Source of the DNA: Rhypophila decipiens
Taxonomy: Eukaryota; Ascomycota; Sordariomycetes; Sordariales; Naviculisporaceae
Reading direction: 5' to 3'
Assembly (NCBI GenBank): GCA_033297075.1
Contig: MU858066.1
Coordinates: 124,001-188,000 of the forward strand
Length of the DNA: 64,000 nt
Positions 1 to 11,642 of this stretch are shown here, in pieces. Position 1 is the first letter of the stretch, and every line of letters begins with the position of its first letter. Below the pieces are notes generated by a model. That model was not told the DNA's origin. It made no database searches and worked only from the letters and a program-made list of their open reading frames with translations. A program made the position numbers and the translations under genes.

Positions 1-183
1 ACTGATTAAGGTATTTATTCTAGCTAGTCAGGGCATTTATTCTAGTCTAGTCAAGGCATTTATTCTATCCGGTCAAGGCATTTGTTCTTACAGATCAAGG
101 CCTCTATTCTAACAAGAGTAGTGCCTATATATAAGAAGAGTGATGCCCGTATACAAGAGGACTGGTGCCTGTATATTAGGCGC
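1..183 (+). mobile_element. Partial copy A of a minisatellite-bearing MITE (right end only)
   Basis: The first 183 bases are the right part of the element seen complete at 57480-57911 and, inverted, at 22411-22719. Bases 1-115 hold imperfect ~20-bp units with the core GTCAAGGCATTTATTC. They are followed by about 22-bp sub-repeats reading roughly GTGCCTGTATATAAGAAGAC, and then the terminal motif ATATTAGGCGC ending at about 183. The left end lies outside the window, so its target duplication cannot be checked. There is no coding capacity. Confidence 0.75.
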
Positions 184-273
184 CTAAATAAATGGCATGT
201 GAGTAGGTACCTAATTATGAGAAGCATATATTTATCCTGTACAGACAAACCTATCAACCACAAAATGACACCT

Positions 274-318
274 CTCCCTTTCCCCTTTCCCCTTTCCCCT
301 TTCCCCTTGGTTGGCGAT
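274..318. repeat. Pyrimidine microsatellite, (TTTCCCC)n
   Basis: About five or six tandem copies of a TTTCCCC heptamer. It lies between the copy A repeat and the 3' end of the first gene. The rest of 184-526 shows no gene. Confidence 0.8.
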
Positions 319-526
319 GATGCGATGATGCCAGCCGTCATTTGCCTTGTTCCATGGCACTCACCCCGAATGGGGCAAGGACCATTTGGTTCCCAGATTC
401 TTCCCTTGATGAAAACAGTCTTCCCAGTCATTTGTAGATTCTCGTATTCGCGCGATATATACATTTGTATTTTACACTATATCTACAGCTACCCTTTTAA
501 GAGCCCGTGGTCACTTCCAGGGTCAA

Positions 527-1717
527 TTATTTCGATTCTTCCCAATTTCGTGGTTTGGTCACATCCGAGGATTGGGCCTTGGCCTGGGCATTCTCCCAGA
601 ATTTCTTCCAGAAAGGCGAATCGAAATGGTCTGGCCTGTTGGAAGAGTGGACCTCTGACGAGATGACACGGCCGAGCTTGTCCTTGCGTTCGATCCGGAT
701 GGCAGAGAGCTTGCCACCGCTGGGAGCCTCCTGGATGGTCTTGGTGACTTTCTCGGTACCGCCGTCCTCGGTCTCGTACTCGGCCTGCTCTAGGACTTCC
801 TCCTCCACTTGCTCCCGGGAACCCCAAATCCTGCCATGTTCCTGCTTTCCCATGGTCTCATCGTCACCGAACACTGCTTTGCCTACGATTCTAAAGAGTG
901 AAGTCAACGGGCCCGGGGAAGGTTTTTCGCCGACCGATTTGAGGAATGAATACATGTCCTCCTCGGTTTCCTCCCCATCTTTATTCCCGTTCCATTGCTC
1001 ACTTTCAAAATCACGCACCACGCCGTCGATCAGTTCAGAAGTCTTCAGCCAGTGATCCGCCATCGTGGTGGGTTGTGCTTTGCGTAGGGTAACCCATTCC
1101 TCCATAGAACGTGGCGAGCGGTGTCGTACTTGTGGAATGTAGAGCGGGAAATAAGCCTCATCGATGCCTTGCAACACCGCCCGGCTGTAAAGAAGAGAAT
1201 AAGGTCGACCACCGGCCAGGGCCAGGAATGGATTGATGAAGTTCAGTTGTTGCAGTGCACGATTCAAAGTCGAGCGGCGCTCGAGACTCAGCATAGGCCG
1301 GGCCGAGCTGACGGTGAGTAGGTCCTCAAATGCGTCCGTCCATCCAAACTCGGCCGGATGAGTGTGCGAAGGTAGATCGTTGGGGGTCGGTCGCCATCCG
1401 AGGTCCTGGTCTAGGCGGATGGGCGAGTATGCAGACTGCTCTGCAAACGTGGACCAGGCTAGCTGTTGCTCAGAACGGCTGCCGCAGCCGGCTAGGCGGA
1501 ACCGATCGAGCCGGTCTTCTAGCTCCTGCTCCGGGGTTGGCCAGTCGTTGTCGTCCTTTCCGACTACCGGCACGGAGGCCTTTTGGTCCGGACGGTGCTG
1601 GTGGTCCGATGGCCATCCGACAAGCTTGTCGAGTTCCATCTCAAAAGGGAAATTTCCCTTGAAGAGATTCACTAATTTGCGGAGCTCAGGAGGGATGTTG
1701 TCGTCTTCGGAGGGCAT
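527..1717 (-). CDS. Hypothetical protein, 396 aa
   Basis: I do not recognise the family. The single-exon frame begins at ATG 1717 (MPSEDDNIPPEL..) with A at -3. The open frame reaches eight codons further upstream only through a TTG, so I use the ATG. The protein is soluble and charged, with no signal peptide or membrane segment visible. The middle holds a Trp/Pro-rich stretch (WRPTPNDLPSHTHPAEFGW) and a region with FINPFLALAGG. The C-terminal third is Glu/Lys-rich and ends with a conserved-looking segment around SNRPDHFDSPFWKKFW. Such composition is common in fungus-specific proteins that associate with organelles, but no function is claimed. It is transcribed away from the NIPA transporter gene at 2967. 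Confidence 0.75.
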   Translation of the reverse strand: MPSEDDNIPPELRKLVNLFKGNFPFEMELDKLVGWPSDHQHRPDQKASVPVVGKDDNDWPTPEQELEDRLDRFRLAGCGSRSEQQLAWSTFAEQSAYSPIRLDQDLGWRPTPNDLPSHTHPAEFGWTDAFEDLLTVSSARPMLSLERRSTLNRALQQLNFINPFLALAGGRPYSLLYSRAVLQGIDEAYFPLYIPQVRHRSPRSMEEWVTLRKAQPTTMADHWLKTSELIDGVVRDFESEQWNGNKDGEETEEDMYSFLKSVGEKPSPGPLTSLFRIVGKAVFGDDETMGKQEHGRIWGSREQVEEEVLEQAEYETEDGGTEKVTKTIQEAPSGGKLSAIRIERKDKLGRVISSEVHSSNRPDHFDSPFWKKFWENAQAKAQSSDVTKPRNWEESK

Positions 1718-2966
1718 TTTCCTGCTAAGAGGGATTACCAATCTGTTCGTTTCAAGTGTAGCTGGAGGAGGTATAGGTTGTAATGTCTCGTGAATGGTAT
1801 CCTATGAATTTCGACAATCCGGGCTATGCCCGCCAGTCCAACTGTGAGAAGTGATGAGTGGGAAGACTGATCTTGGAGTGACGGAAGATGGTGATGAATT
1901 GAGGAACGTGTCAAGTATATAACTGCATGTGGTCACGATACAAGTCCTTCCGAATGGGACATTCTGGCACCCTCTCGGCAGGAAGTGGCGGCCACCTGGG
2001 CTGCCAGGTGGGAAATGGTGGGGTATGATGAGGGACCAATACACACTATCTTACGGATACAGTGCTGTGCATAACACCCATAATTCCTGTTCTTCTTTTG
2101 AGCCTTGAATACGTATAAAGAGAAGCTCATAAGGCCTATCAGGATAATACAAGGCTCTAAAGCGGCTTCTATATTGATCTCTAAAAGACTTTCAGTAGGA
2201 GCAAGCACATGTACCAGTTGGGCGGTTCAGAAGCCCAAACGGCTGGGGGACGGTGGGCCCAGCTTCCAGTTGGGCGGGGGCCGCAGCGGTCGAATCTTCG
2301 ATGATTCTTCTGTTCCCTGCTAATGAAACGTTCTGGCAGGCAGTCACAAGGATGAGCCCGCTGTGGGCGAGACAACTATGGCACGGACGGCACGTTTTTG
2401 GGCCGAATTGGCCGACCAATTTCCTGTTCAATGATTACCTGACGCATGAAATCCTTGAATGATGCGCTAATGGTATCTTGATTCTCTCCCATCTTGTCTT
2501 TCAGTTTCGATCTTTGCTTCACCACCGGCACCAGACCCTCGCTCTTCTTTCACCCATCTTGCTCATTGCGGCCTAATATTTCAGTTCGATACCCTCGCGA
2601 ATACCGGTGCCGTGGTTTGCGTCACTTCTCCATTGTCTTGTCTCACTTTGTATCCAGCGCGGGGTGACAGGATCTGGAAACCGCCATTTTAAGGGGAGCT
2701 TGGATAGCTATCTGCTTCATTGGAGGGCTCGACCGACGACTAGCATCTTCTTGGCTAAGCGACAGTGACCGAATGACCCGACTGTTGGAGCACGGAATAT
2801 CCATCAACCTCCCAACGAAGAGCCCAAACCTCGAGAAAGTCTCATGATCTCCGAGCTGAAGCTACAAAACCAGTGTTTGTGCGCATTTTTGGCGCCGAGG
2901 ACGATAACAGAACCTTGACGATATCGATCGACATCGATCACATCGCGACGGCTGGCGAAGTGACTG
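1718..2966. other. Divergent intergenic region, no gene seen
   Basis: This 1.25-kb region between two divergent genes should hold both promoters. The stretch 2480-2960 is pyrimidine-rich and probably part of the 5' leader of the gene at 2967. The short open frames here lack protein-like composition or splice support. Confidence 0.55.
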
Positions 2967-5452
2967 ATGAACATGCATCTTGCCGCTTGGCCGACGACAT
3001 CCCAATATCTCGACTCTCCAATAGTCCCCCGCGCCGAAGAACCACCGCCCGGCCATCATGGCGACGGAGATCTGCAAAACTGGTCGTCCCTCATCGGAAT
3101 CGTCACAGCAATATGCGGGAACATTCTTATAGCGCTCGCCCTCAATGTTCAGCGCTACGCCCATATACGGCTGAATCGGACAAGGGCACAGATCAGAGAG
3201 CGTGCCAAACAGGCCATGAAGAATCCTGCTAGTACGCGAGGGACGTCGACGGCCGGATACGGGTCAAACGACGCATCCGAGGCAGCGAACGGGTCGACGG
3301 GGGACTTGTCGACGTATGGGAGGAATGGTCGCAGCGGCGCTGACGGTTCCCGCGACTCGGAGGAGACGGAACCCCTGACGCGCTCCTCTAGATCGGGAGA
3401 TTCGCAGTGGACTGAGAGCTCGGCCGAGGAGGATACCAAAGTCGCCTCTTCCTATCTTCAGGACCCATATTGGTGGCTGGGCCAGGTGTTGATCACGGTG
3501 GGCGAGATGGGCAACTTTCTCGCCTACGGGTTTGCTCCCGCATCCATTGTGAGCCCCCTCGGAGTTGTTGCGCTGGTGTCTAACTGCGTGATTGCCCCGA
3601 TTTTCTTCAACGAGGTGTTTCGCCGACGCGACTTCTTTGGCGTCATCGTCGCCGTTGCGGGCGCCGTGACTGTAGTCTTGAGCGCCAAGCAAGAAGAGAC
3701 GAAGCTTGGTCCCCATCAGGTTTGGGATGCTATCACCACCATGGAGTTTGAAATCTACATGGCTGTTAGTTGTGCGCTGATTGCCCTTCTCGTGTGGCTG
3801 AGTCCGAGATATGGGAACCGGACCATCCTCATTGATTTGGGTCTTGTTGGTTTGTTCGGTAAGTGGCAGCGACATGCCCGTGTGTCTCCCATCCATGTGG
3901 CCCCAAAGCACTGCTAACTTTGCCATGTCTAGGTGGATATACTGCCTTGTCGACCAAGGGTGTGTCCTCCATGCTGTCATCGACGCTTCTAGGCGCCTTT
4001 ACGACGCCCGTTACATATGCTCTTCTTTTCGTTCTACTCTCCACGGCCGTGATGCAAGTTCGCTATGTAAACAAAGCCCTGCAACGGTTTGACTCGACCC
4101 AAGTCATTCCCATCCAGTTCGTCCTCTTCACGCTCTCTGTCATCACTGGCAGTGCAGTTCTGTACCGCGATTTTGAGCGCACCACCTCTGAACAAGCCGT
4201 CAAGTTCGTCGGCGGTTGTCTTCTGACCTTCTTCGGCGTTTTCCTCATTACGAGTGGCAGGCCACGCCATGATACTGAAGAAGACACCCTTTCAGACGTG
4301 GACGGCATTGAGGAGACTATTGGTCTCTCGGAACAAGACCCCACCATGTCCCGAACCCCTGTCCACCAGTCGCGTCGAGGCAGTAACGCTGCAAGATCGC
4401 GGCGGTCGTCGAGGGCATCGGGAGTCAGTTTTAAAGAAGCCGTCAACCGACCACTAGCTCTGGTGGCTGGCCGAGGATATTCAAGCAAGAGGGTACCTGT
4501 TGCGCCCCCTGCGTCTAGGCAGACGCTGTTGGAGGAGGATGATAGCGAGGATTCTCCGCTTCTCGGGAGCACATGGAGAGAATCGTTAGCGGACGATGAA
4601 GCCAACCCACACCCAGGGATTCCTCCCTATACCACATCTTCGGACTCTCTTGTCTCTACTGCAGTTTCGGACAGCCTTTTAAGACCAGAATACCAGCATG
4701 ATGGTTCATCGGGAGTAGCGACCCGACCCACCGTGCATATCCCTCAACCAGACAGTTTCGAGCCTTCCACTCCCCCGGAAGAGCGACCAAAAACCCCAAG
4801 AGCACCCCCGAGTGCTTCGCGACCGCACTCGCACCATTTCGGAACCATGATATCTCCATCTCCATTTTCTTCAACTGTCAGCGCTGTAGTCGCCGACAAA
4901 ATTCTCGCACATCTCGACCCCAGCAGTAGTCCGACTGCTCGACGCACTGTGGCCCCGCGGCGGAGTCGACCTGGTTTGCGAAACAGTTTATTTGTACCTT
5001 CGGATGAGGTCACAGACGAGGGTTCGGACGACGACGATGAACAGAATGACCTATTACGCGCAAGGAGTGCTCTCGAACCCAGACACTCGGGCTATGGCGG
5101 CAGCAGATTGGCCGAATCGGCATTTCCTCGACACCAAGGCACCAGGGGCGGCGACGGTCCCGACGCCATACCAGAACGACCAAAGGGCTTCAGGGGGAGG
5201 GCAAGAAGTCTAAGTCATACTCTTGGGGAGTTCTTTGGTGTGAGCGGGCACAGCAGCAGCAAGCAAAGGAGTAGGAGGAACACGGGAGGAGCATTTTCCT
5301 CCACTACATCTGCATCTGCATCTGAATTTGAAGACGACAGGATAGCTAGTGTAGCTACCAGCCCTGGCGGTGTGGCTACCGCTGCTGCAGAAGTCATCGC
5401 GGCCGAGGAAGGGAGACAATGGTCTGGGATGAGGAGTACGGAGACGATATAG
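2967..5452 (+). CDS. NIPA-type magnesium transporter with long C-terminal tail
   Basis: Predicted membrane Mg2+ transporter of the NIPA (DUF803) family, 803 aa in two exons: 2967-3858 and 3933-5452. The intron starts GTAAGT, has the branch site GCTAAC and ends TAG. The join gives GLFGGYTALSTKG, the family's signature region. About nine hydrophobic segments are visible: one near residues 38-60 (LIGIVTAICGNILIALAL), and the rest between about 165 and 405. Hydrophilic residues 70-160 interrupt the first helix pair. After GRP at about 405 comes a ~400-residue Ser/Pro/Arg-rich tail without membrane segments, much longer than in animal NIPA proteins (~330-400 aa in total). Family function is Mg2+ uptake at the plasma membrane or endosomes; here that is inferred. 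Start chosen as the first ATG in frame; another lies two codons on. Confidence 0.9.
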
Positions 5453-5718
5453 AATAGTGGTTTGATACCATGGCGTTCTTGACTCTAAAGTAATTCTAAT
5501 AATTTTGAATGTCCATTCCATACATACAGACATCACCTATTTTGTCTATTTGCTTCTCTCTATGAAGCGATCCTTGGACTCCATGCAACTTGTTCTTACG
5601 TAAGCCACCGAAAAGGGGTAACCATACTAGTGCAGCTTGGGGGACCTTTGTCCAACTACAAAAAATATAGTCGATCTAAGAATCCAAATAGCAAAAATTG
5701 CTAAAAACAAAATAACCA

Positions 5719-5807
5719 TGCCCACTATCAGAATCGAACTGATGACCTTATCATGAACTCTCGTTGAGGGTTACTAGTGATACGCTCTACCACTGAGCCA
5801 AGCGGGC
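5719..5807 (-). tRNA. tRNA-Thr (anticodon AGT) with 17-nt intron
   Basis: Read on the minus strand, the acceptor strand GCCCGCT pairs with AGTGGGC (one G-U), followed by discriminator A. The D arm is GCTC-AGTGGTA-GAGC. The anticodon stem TATCA/TGATA closes a loop CTAGTAA once an intron of about 17 nt, located after position 37, is removed. The T arm is ATCAG-TTCGATT-CTGAT, with the standard B-box sequence. The anticodon AGT (read as IGU) decodes ACY/ACA threonine codons. The gene lies between the 3' end of the NIPA gene and the POL1 promoter, in antisense orientation to both. Confidence 0.92.
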
Positions 5808-6020
5808 TGGAAATGCTTCACGGAAGTGGTTCCGTGGAGGCTTCGGATGTGTTGCCGACAGTGTATCGTAGTCTATGAATTAGAGCGCTGGTTAGGGTTG
5901 TGGATAAATCATCCAAGTCGCTTTCACTGTGGGGAGCGAGGCGGGATGTGATAAAAGTTACTTTTCTGGTACGTACCTGTGGGACCACTTTGCCAGGGTT
6001 ACAGGGGTTCGCGTATTGCG

Positions 6021-6059
6021 ACGCGTCAAGGCACGTAACAGCGCGTCTTTTCCAATTGG
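6021..6059 (+). promoter_or_regulatory. ACGCGT (MCB) box and CCAAT box upstream of POL1
   Basis: A perfect MluI cell-cycle box, ACGCGT, lies at 6021-6026, about 195 bp before the POL1 start codon. A related GCGCGTC follows near 6041. CCAATTGG, a CCAAT box on both strands, lies at 6052-6059. In budding and fission yeast, MBF binds ACGCGT to drive G1/S genes including DNA polymerase alpha. Its use here is inferred from position and known targets. Confidence 0.55.
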
Positions 6060-6220
6060 CCCCCGCCCATCCACTCTAACAATTACTCTTGACGACCCGG
6101 GCCAAACAATGGAACCACCAAGCAACCTGTCTCTCTTTTGCTTGTAAGCTCAGATTCTGTCATAGTCTGGTTCCTATTCTAGTCTTTTGTGTCCTTCAGT
6201 CACCACACCGTCTCTCCATC

Positions 6221-9200
6221 ATGTCCAAAGCCTCCAAGAATCGCGACAAGTTCGCCGAGCTCCGCGCTCTTCGCCAGTCGGGGAAGAGTAAATTCGACAC
6301 GTACAAAGTCGAGGACGTCGAGGATCTCTACGAAGAGGTGGACGAGAATCAGTACAAGGCCATCGTGAGAGAGCGTCTTGACCAGGACGACTTTGTGGTA
6401 GACGACAATGGCGCGGGCTATGCCGACGATGGCCGCGAGGAATGGGATCAGGCTCCCGCCTACGATTCAGAGAGCGACGGTGACTTGCCCCGCCCTGGAG
6501 GCAAGGAGCGCAAGTGTAAGCTTCTCCAGCTGTAATAGAGACTCCTGCCTCAAGCGGACAGTACACTAACAAGCGTCTTCTTTCGCTTTCACAGCCAAAA
6601 AAGAACGCGATCAGGAGCAAGCAAGGAAGGATGCCAACGACCGAGACATTTCCGAATACTTCATGAAAGGGGCCGCCAAAGCTCAGCCAAAGCAAAAGGT
6701 TATCAAAACAGAAGACGACGAAAGATTCCTTGCAGACCTTCTTGGCGAAGTGGACGCGAATGTCCCGGCTCCTGTACCACAAGCAACCAAAAAAAGAGAT
6801 AGGTCAGCGGAGCGAAGAAAAGCGCGCGTGCGCTCTCCGGCTCCAGAAATCCGGCAGCCCGTCACCAAGAAGACCAAGGTCATTGATGATAGGATATCTT
6901 CCCCCGATGCCGTGCCTGCTCCCGTGGACGATGACGATTTCATGGTCTCCATGGACGATGACCCGGCCCCTGTTAACGACACGGCAATGAGCGATCCTGC
7001 GCCGTCATCGCCCGCCGCCAAGGTTGCGCAACGAAGAACACAAAACAAGACAGAGGTGGACGATGAAGACGAGGACGACCTAATGGAGGTCGCCCATGCC
7101 GGTGCTGTCTCGGTCGCAGCTGTCAACCTATCCGCATCTCGCAACATCAAAAAGCTCGTCAAGCCAGAACCCCTGCCAAATCCCGCCACATCGTCCTCGG
7201 CCAAAGCTGATGTGGACGTGGATGCCTCGTCCTGGAATCAGATCAGCCAGAAGCTGAACGTGTTTGCGAGCTCGCCAGCAGAGCCCAGGACGGTCGGCAA
7301 GGTTGATGGTCAGGATGCCATGGAAGAGGATGGCAGTCTCCTGTTCTTCTGGACCGACTATACTGAGGTCCAGGGCAGTTTGTGCCTGTTTGGAAAAGCG
7401 CTAAACAAGAAGACGAAAAAGTATGTGAGCTGTTTTGTCAAGGTAGACAACATTCTGCGCAAGCTGTACTTCTTGCCTCGCACGAGCCGCGTGCAAGATG
7501 GCGAGGAGACTGAAAACGAGGTCGAGATGATGGACGTTTACAATGAGGTAGACGCCATCATGACCAAGATGAATGTGACCATGTACAAGATCAAAGCTTG
7601 TACCCGAAAGTACGCCTTTGAGCTGCCCGATGTTCCAAAGGAGGGACAGTACCTCAAGCTTCTTTACCCTTATACCAAACCCCAGCTCGACATCAACACC
7701 ACGGGCGAAACCTTTTCGCGCGTGTTTGGCACAAATACGTCGCTCTTTGAACAATTCGTACTATGGAAGAATGTTATGGGCCCTTGCTGGTTGAAGATCG
7801 AAGACGCCGATTTCAATGCCTTGAAGAATGCCTCACACTGTCGGTTGGAGGTACTGGCAGAGTCTCCCATGCAAATATCAGTCGTCAACGAGAGCGAGAC
7901 CCCGGAAGCGCCTCCGTTGACTCTCATGAGCATTGCGCTGCGAACTGCCTTCAATGCCAAGGCCAACAAACAGGAGATCTTGGCTATCAGCGCGAGAATC
8001 TACAACGATGTCTCGCTGAGTGACACGACTCCGGCCGACAAGCTACCCTGCCGCACCTTCACCGTGATTCGGCCGCACGGGACCTCGTTCCCCATCGGAT
8101 TTGAAACTTTTGCCAAAACAAGGCAGAAGGGACTCGTCAAACTGGTGAAGCAGGAGTCTGAGATATTGAGCTTCTTCCTCGCCCAAGTCGATGTAGTCGA
8201 TCCTGACGTGATTCTTGGGCATCAGCTCGAAGGTGTTGATTACAGCGTTTTGCTCAATCGGCTCCACGAGAAGAAGACGCCGCAGTGGTCTCGCCTGGGC
8301 CGGCTGAGGCGGACCCAATGGCCAGCATCGATCGGCAAGGTTGGTGGCAACGTCTTCGCCGAGCGTCAGATTATGGCTGGACGGTTGCTTTGTGATCTCG
8401 CAAACGACGCGGGTAAATCTGTCATGTTTAAATGTCAGTCCTGGAGTTTGACCGAAATGTCCAATCTCTACCTCGCAGGCGAGGATCGACGAAGGGACGT
8501 CGATAACGAGGTTGCGCTCAATACATGGGCCAAGACAAAAGAAGGCCTGATGGACTATGTAACACATGTCGAGACCGACACGTATTTTATCGCAGCCTTG
8601 GCTCTCAGGGTCCAAATTCTCCCCCTTACCAAGGTTCTCACTGAGCTCGCTGGCAACTCGTGGGCAAGGACTCTGACCGGCACACGTGCCGAGCGCAACG
8701 AGTACATTTTGCTTCACGAATTCCACCGGAACAAGTACATATGCCCAGATAAACAACCATTCAAGGGGCGGCCTAGAGCCGACGACGAGAATCAGGAGGC
8801 AGAGGCTGGCGATGGTAAGAAGAAGGACAAATACAAGGGAGGTCTCGTCTTTGAGCCAGAAAAGGGTCTTTACGACAAGTTTGTTCTTGTCATGGACTTC
8901 AACTCGCTTTATCCTTCTATTATCCAAGAGTACAATATCTGCTTCACGACAGTGGATAGATCAGCCTCGGTATGTGCCATTCTCTCTCCGGGTGTGTGCC
9001 ATTCCACTAACAACCGTAACAGTCGGAAGAGGAAGACGTGGTGCCCGAGGTCCCAGCCGAGCAGGATCAGGGAGTTCTTCCCAAACTGATTGCTACCCTG
9101 GTCTCGCGCAGAAGGGCAGTCAAGAATCTAATGAAGGACAAGACTGCGACTCCAGAAGAACTCGCCACTTGGGATATCAAACAGCTTGCCCTGAAGCTGA

Positions 9201-10777
9201 CGGCCAACTCCATGTACGGATGCTTGGGATACACCAAATCTCGCTTCTATGCCAGGCCACTTGCCGTGCTCACTACCTACAAGGGACGTGAGATTCTCCG
9301 TAGCACCAAGGAGCTCGCTGAGAGCAACTCCCTCCAGGTAATTTACGGCGACACGGATTCCGTCATGATCAATGCCAATGTGGACAACGTAGCCGACGCA
9401 CTTAAAGTCGGAAACGAGTTCAAAAAGGCCGTCAACGAACGCTACAAGCTGCTCGAGATCGACATTGACAATGTCTTCCGCCGTATCCTGCTGCAGGCCA
9501 AAAAGAAGTATGCGGCCATCAACCTTGTCGAGGTCGATGGGAAATTTGTCGAGAAGATGGAGGTCAAAGGTCTAGACATGAAGCGCCGTGAGTACTGTGC
9601 TTTGTCCAAGGAAATCTCCAGCAAGCTCCTCAACGAGATTCTGTCCGGCGACGACACCGAGGTCTCGATTCAGCGCATTCACGAGTACCTCCGTGAGACG
9701 GCGGCCAAGATGCGTGAGCACACTATCCCCGAGCAGAAGTATATCATCTTCACACAACTCGGCAAGGCCCCCAAGGAGTACCCCAACGCGGATAGTATGC
9801 CCCAAGTGCAAGTCGCACTCCGCGAGCTGGCCAGGGGTAAGACGGTCCGCAAGGGCGATGTCATCTCGTATATCATCACGGGCGACAGCAAGACCACCTC
9901 TGAAGCCCCGGCAAAACGTGCATATGCGCCCCAAGACCTCAAAGCAGACGCCAGCCTCAAGCCAGACGTAGAATGGTACATCGGCAAGCAGATTTTCCCT
10001 CCAGTCGAGCGTCTTTGTGCCAACATCACCGGCACCTCCACCGCCCAGCTGGCAGAGAATCTCGGCCTAGACATCCGCCGATACGCCAACAACACCAGCA
10101 ACACGAATGGAAACTCCAACGACCTCGAAATCCACCCCCTCGAGTCTCAAATCCCCGACGTCGTCCGGTTCGCTGACTGCGAGCGCCTCACTTTGCGCTG
10201 TCGCAGCTGCAAAAAGTCTGCCCCCTTCGAAGGTCTCCTGGGCTCCGCCGACCGGGTCAAGCCCAGTGGGATCACATGCCCCTCCTGCGGCGCGACCCTT
10301 TCGACTCTGAGCATCGTCGCCCAAGTGGAATCGGCCATCCGGGCCCAAACAGCGTCTTATTACGATGGCTGGATCCAATGCGACGACTCGTCATGCGGGA
10401 ACCGTACCCGGCAAATCTCGGTCTACGGCAGCCGCTGTCTCGGTCCCAAGGGCCTCGCGCGTGACTGTCTCGGCCGCATGAGATATGTCGTCAGCGAGCG
10501 CGACATGTACAACCAGCTCGTGTATTTCGCGGCGCTGTGGGACGTGGAGAAGGCCAAGAAAAAGGTCAAGAGCGGCACGGCGACCACGGGCACGGGTGAG
10601 AATATCGTTGCCGTGTCCCAGCAAGAGCAGGAGAGGATCCTCGCGCTGGCGGAACATAATCGTGTTAGGTTCGACACTATCAAGGGTGTTTGTGAGAAAT
10701 ATCTCGACAAGTGTGGCAGACAGTGGGTTGCCATGGATACTTTGTTTGCTAAGCTTGGGTTTGTGCCGGGAGCTTAG
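6221..10777 (+). CDS. POL1: DNA polymerase alpha catalytic subunit
   Basis: Replicative polymerase that extends RNA primers made by primase; nuclear. It is 1474 aa, nearly the length of yeast Pol1 (1468). Exons are 6221-6515, 6595-8969 and 9023-10777, with GTAAGC..CAG and GTATGT..CAG introns. Family-B motifs are clear: motif A DFNSLYPSII near residue 866, motif B around ANSMYGCLGY near 950, and motif C YGDTDSVM near 1000. The C-terminus has the two cysteine clusters that bind metal and the B subunit: CRSCKK..CPSCG near 1283-1313, and CDDSSCG..CLG..RDC near 1343-1375. The acidic, disordered N-terminal ~230 residues are usual in fungi. Start ATG 6221 is followed by a charged helical N-terminus typical of Pol1. 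The family lacks proofreading, as its exonuclease domain is degenerate. Confidence 0.97.
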
Positions 10778-11642
10778 ATAAATCTTGTTTGGTCTACAGG
10801 GACATGGTTAGTTAATTTGATGAGTTGTTTATAGATACTGGGCTTGATTTGTTCATCTGACCAAAGAAGGCATTTTCAAGCGTCGATTGTATGGAGGGAT
10901 TGGTTGCGTTGGCTAGCAATGTGGGTTTCCTACTCGTTCTTGTTGGATTATGAGTACTGGTTATGGCTTTTATTCTTTGTGTTCCTTTTCTTCGTTTCTG
11001 GACTGCTGTCTTGCTACGCTTTTGCACTTAATTTAACATTGCTCATACTTAAGTTTACATGGTTTTTATCACGGAATATCACTATTCAGTTTCCATCGTT
11101 TACAGGACTGCCGTGTCAAGTTAAGATTTGCACTTGTCTACTTGTTATTTGCCTATGACGGGGAAGGATGATGCAGTTTCCTTTCTGGTCCGCACACAGG
11201 AACTGAAGCCCTGGGATGCTTCTAGCTTGTACATGTCCGGATGAAAATGGAAGGAAGCCCCGATTTTTCGTCCCTTCTCCCAGGATTTCCTCTCCTGCCT
11301 CAACACCCATAAATCGAAGAAGCCTGGGCGAGTCCATCGTGACTGGGAACTCCACATGGGACGACATCGTGAGCCCAGCTGACTTTGATTCTCATTTCCC
11401 CAAGGTCGGGTGAGGGAGAAGGAACTTACCGCGTTTTCTCCCGATCTCTCCTGCTGTTGACGATCCGCGGTAGCAATTTCAAGAACAACCAGCGCGGATG
11501 TCCATTTCATGTCCTCAGCTGAAATGGATCGCGGATCACCTCTCTCTCTCTCAAAACTTCTGGCAAAACCAAAACCCCATTACCGATTAGGTATTTCTTA
11601 TCTTCCAGCACATTCATCAAGACAAGATAAAACAAGTCCACC
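10778..11642. other. Intergenic region, no gene seen
   Basis: AT-rich POL1 3' region (10778-11150) followed by the likely promoter and leader of the gene at 11643. No supported gene, RNA or repeat. Confidence 0.6.

Noticed and set aside
3859..3932. Premature end of the NIPA gene at 3917
   Set aside because: The stop lies in an intron with good signals; splicing restores the family's GLFGGYTALSTKG segment.
8970..9022. Frameshift or break in POL1 between the two large frames
   Set aside because: A 53-nt GTATGT..CAG intron joins motif A to motif B in phase, so the gene is intact.
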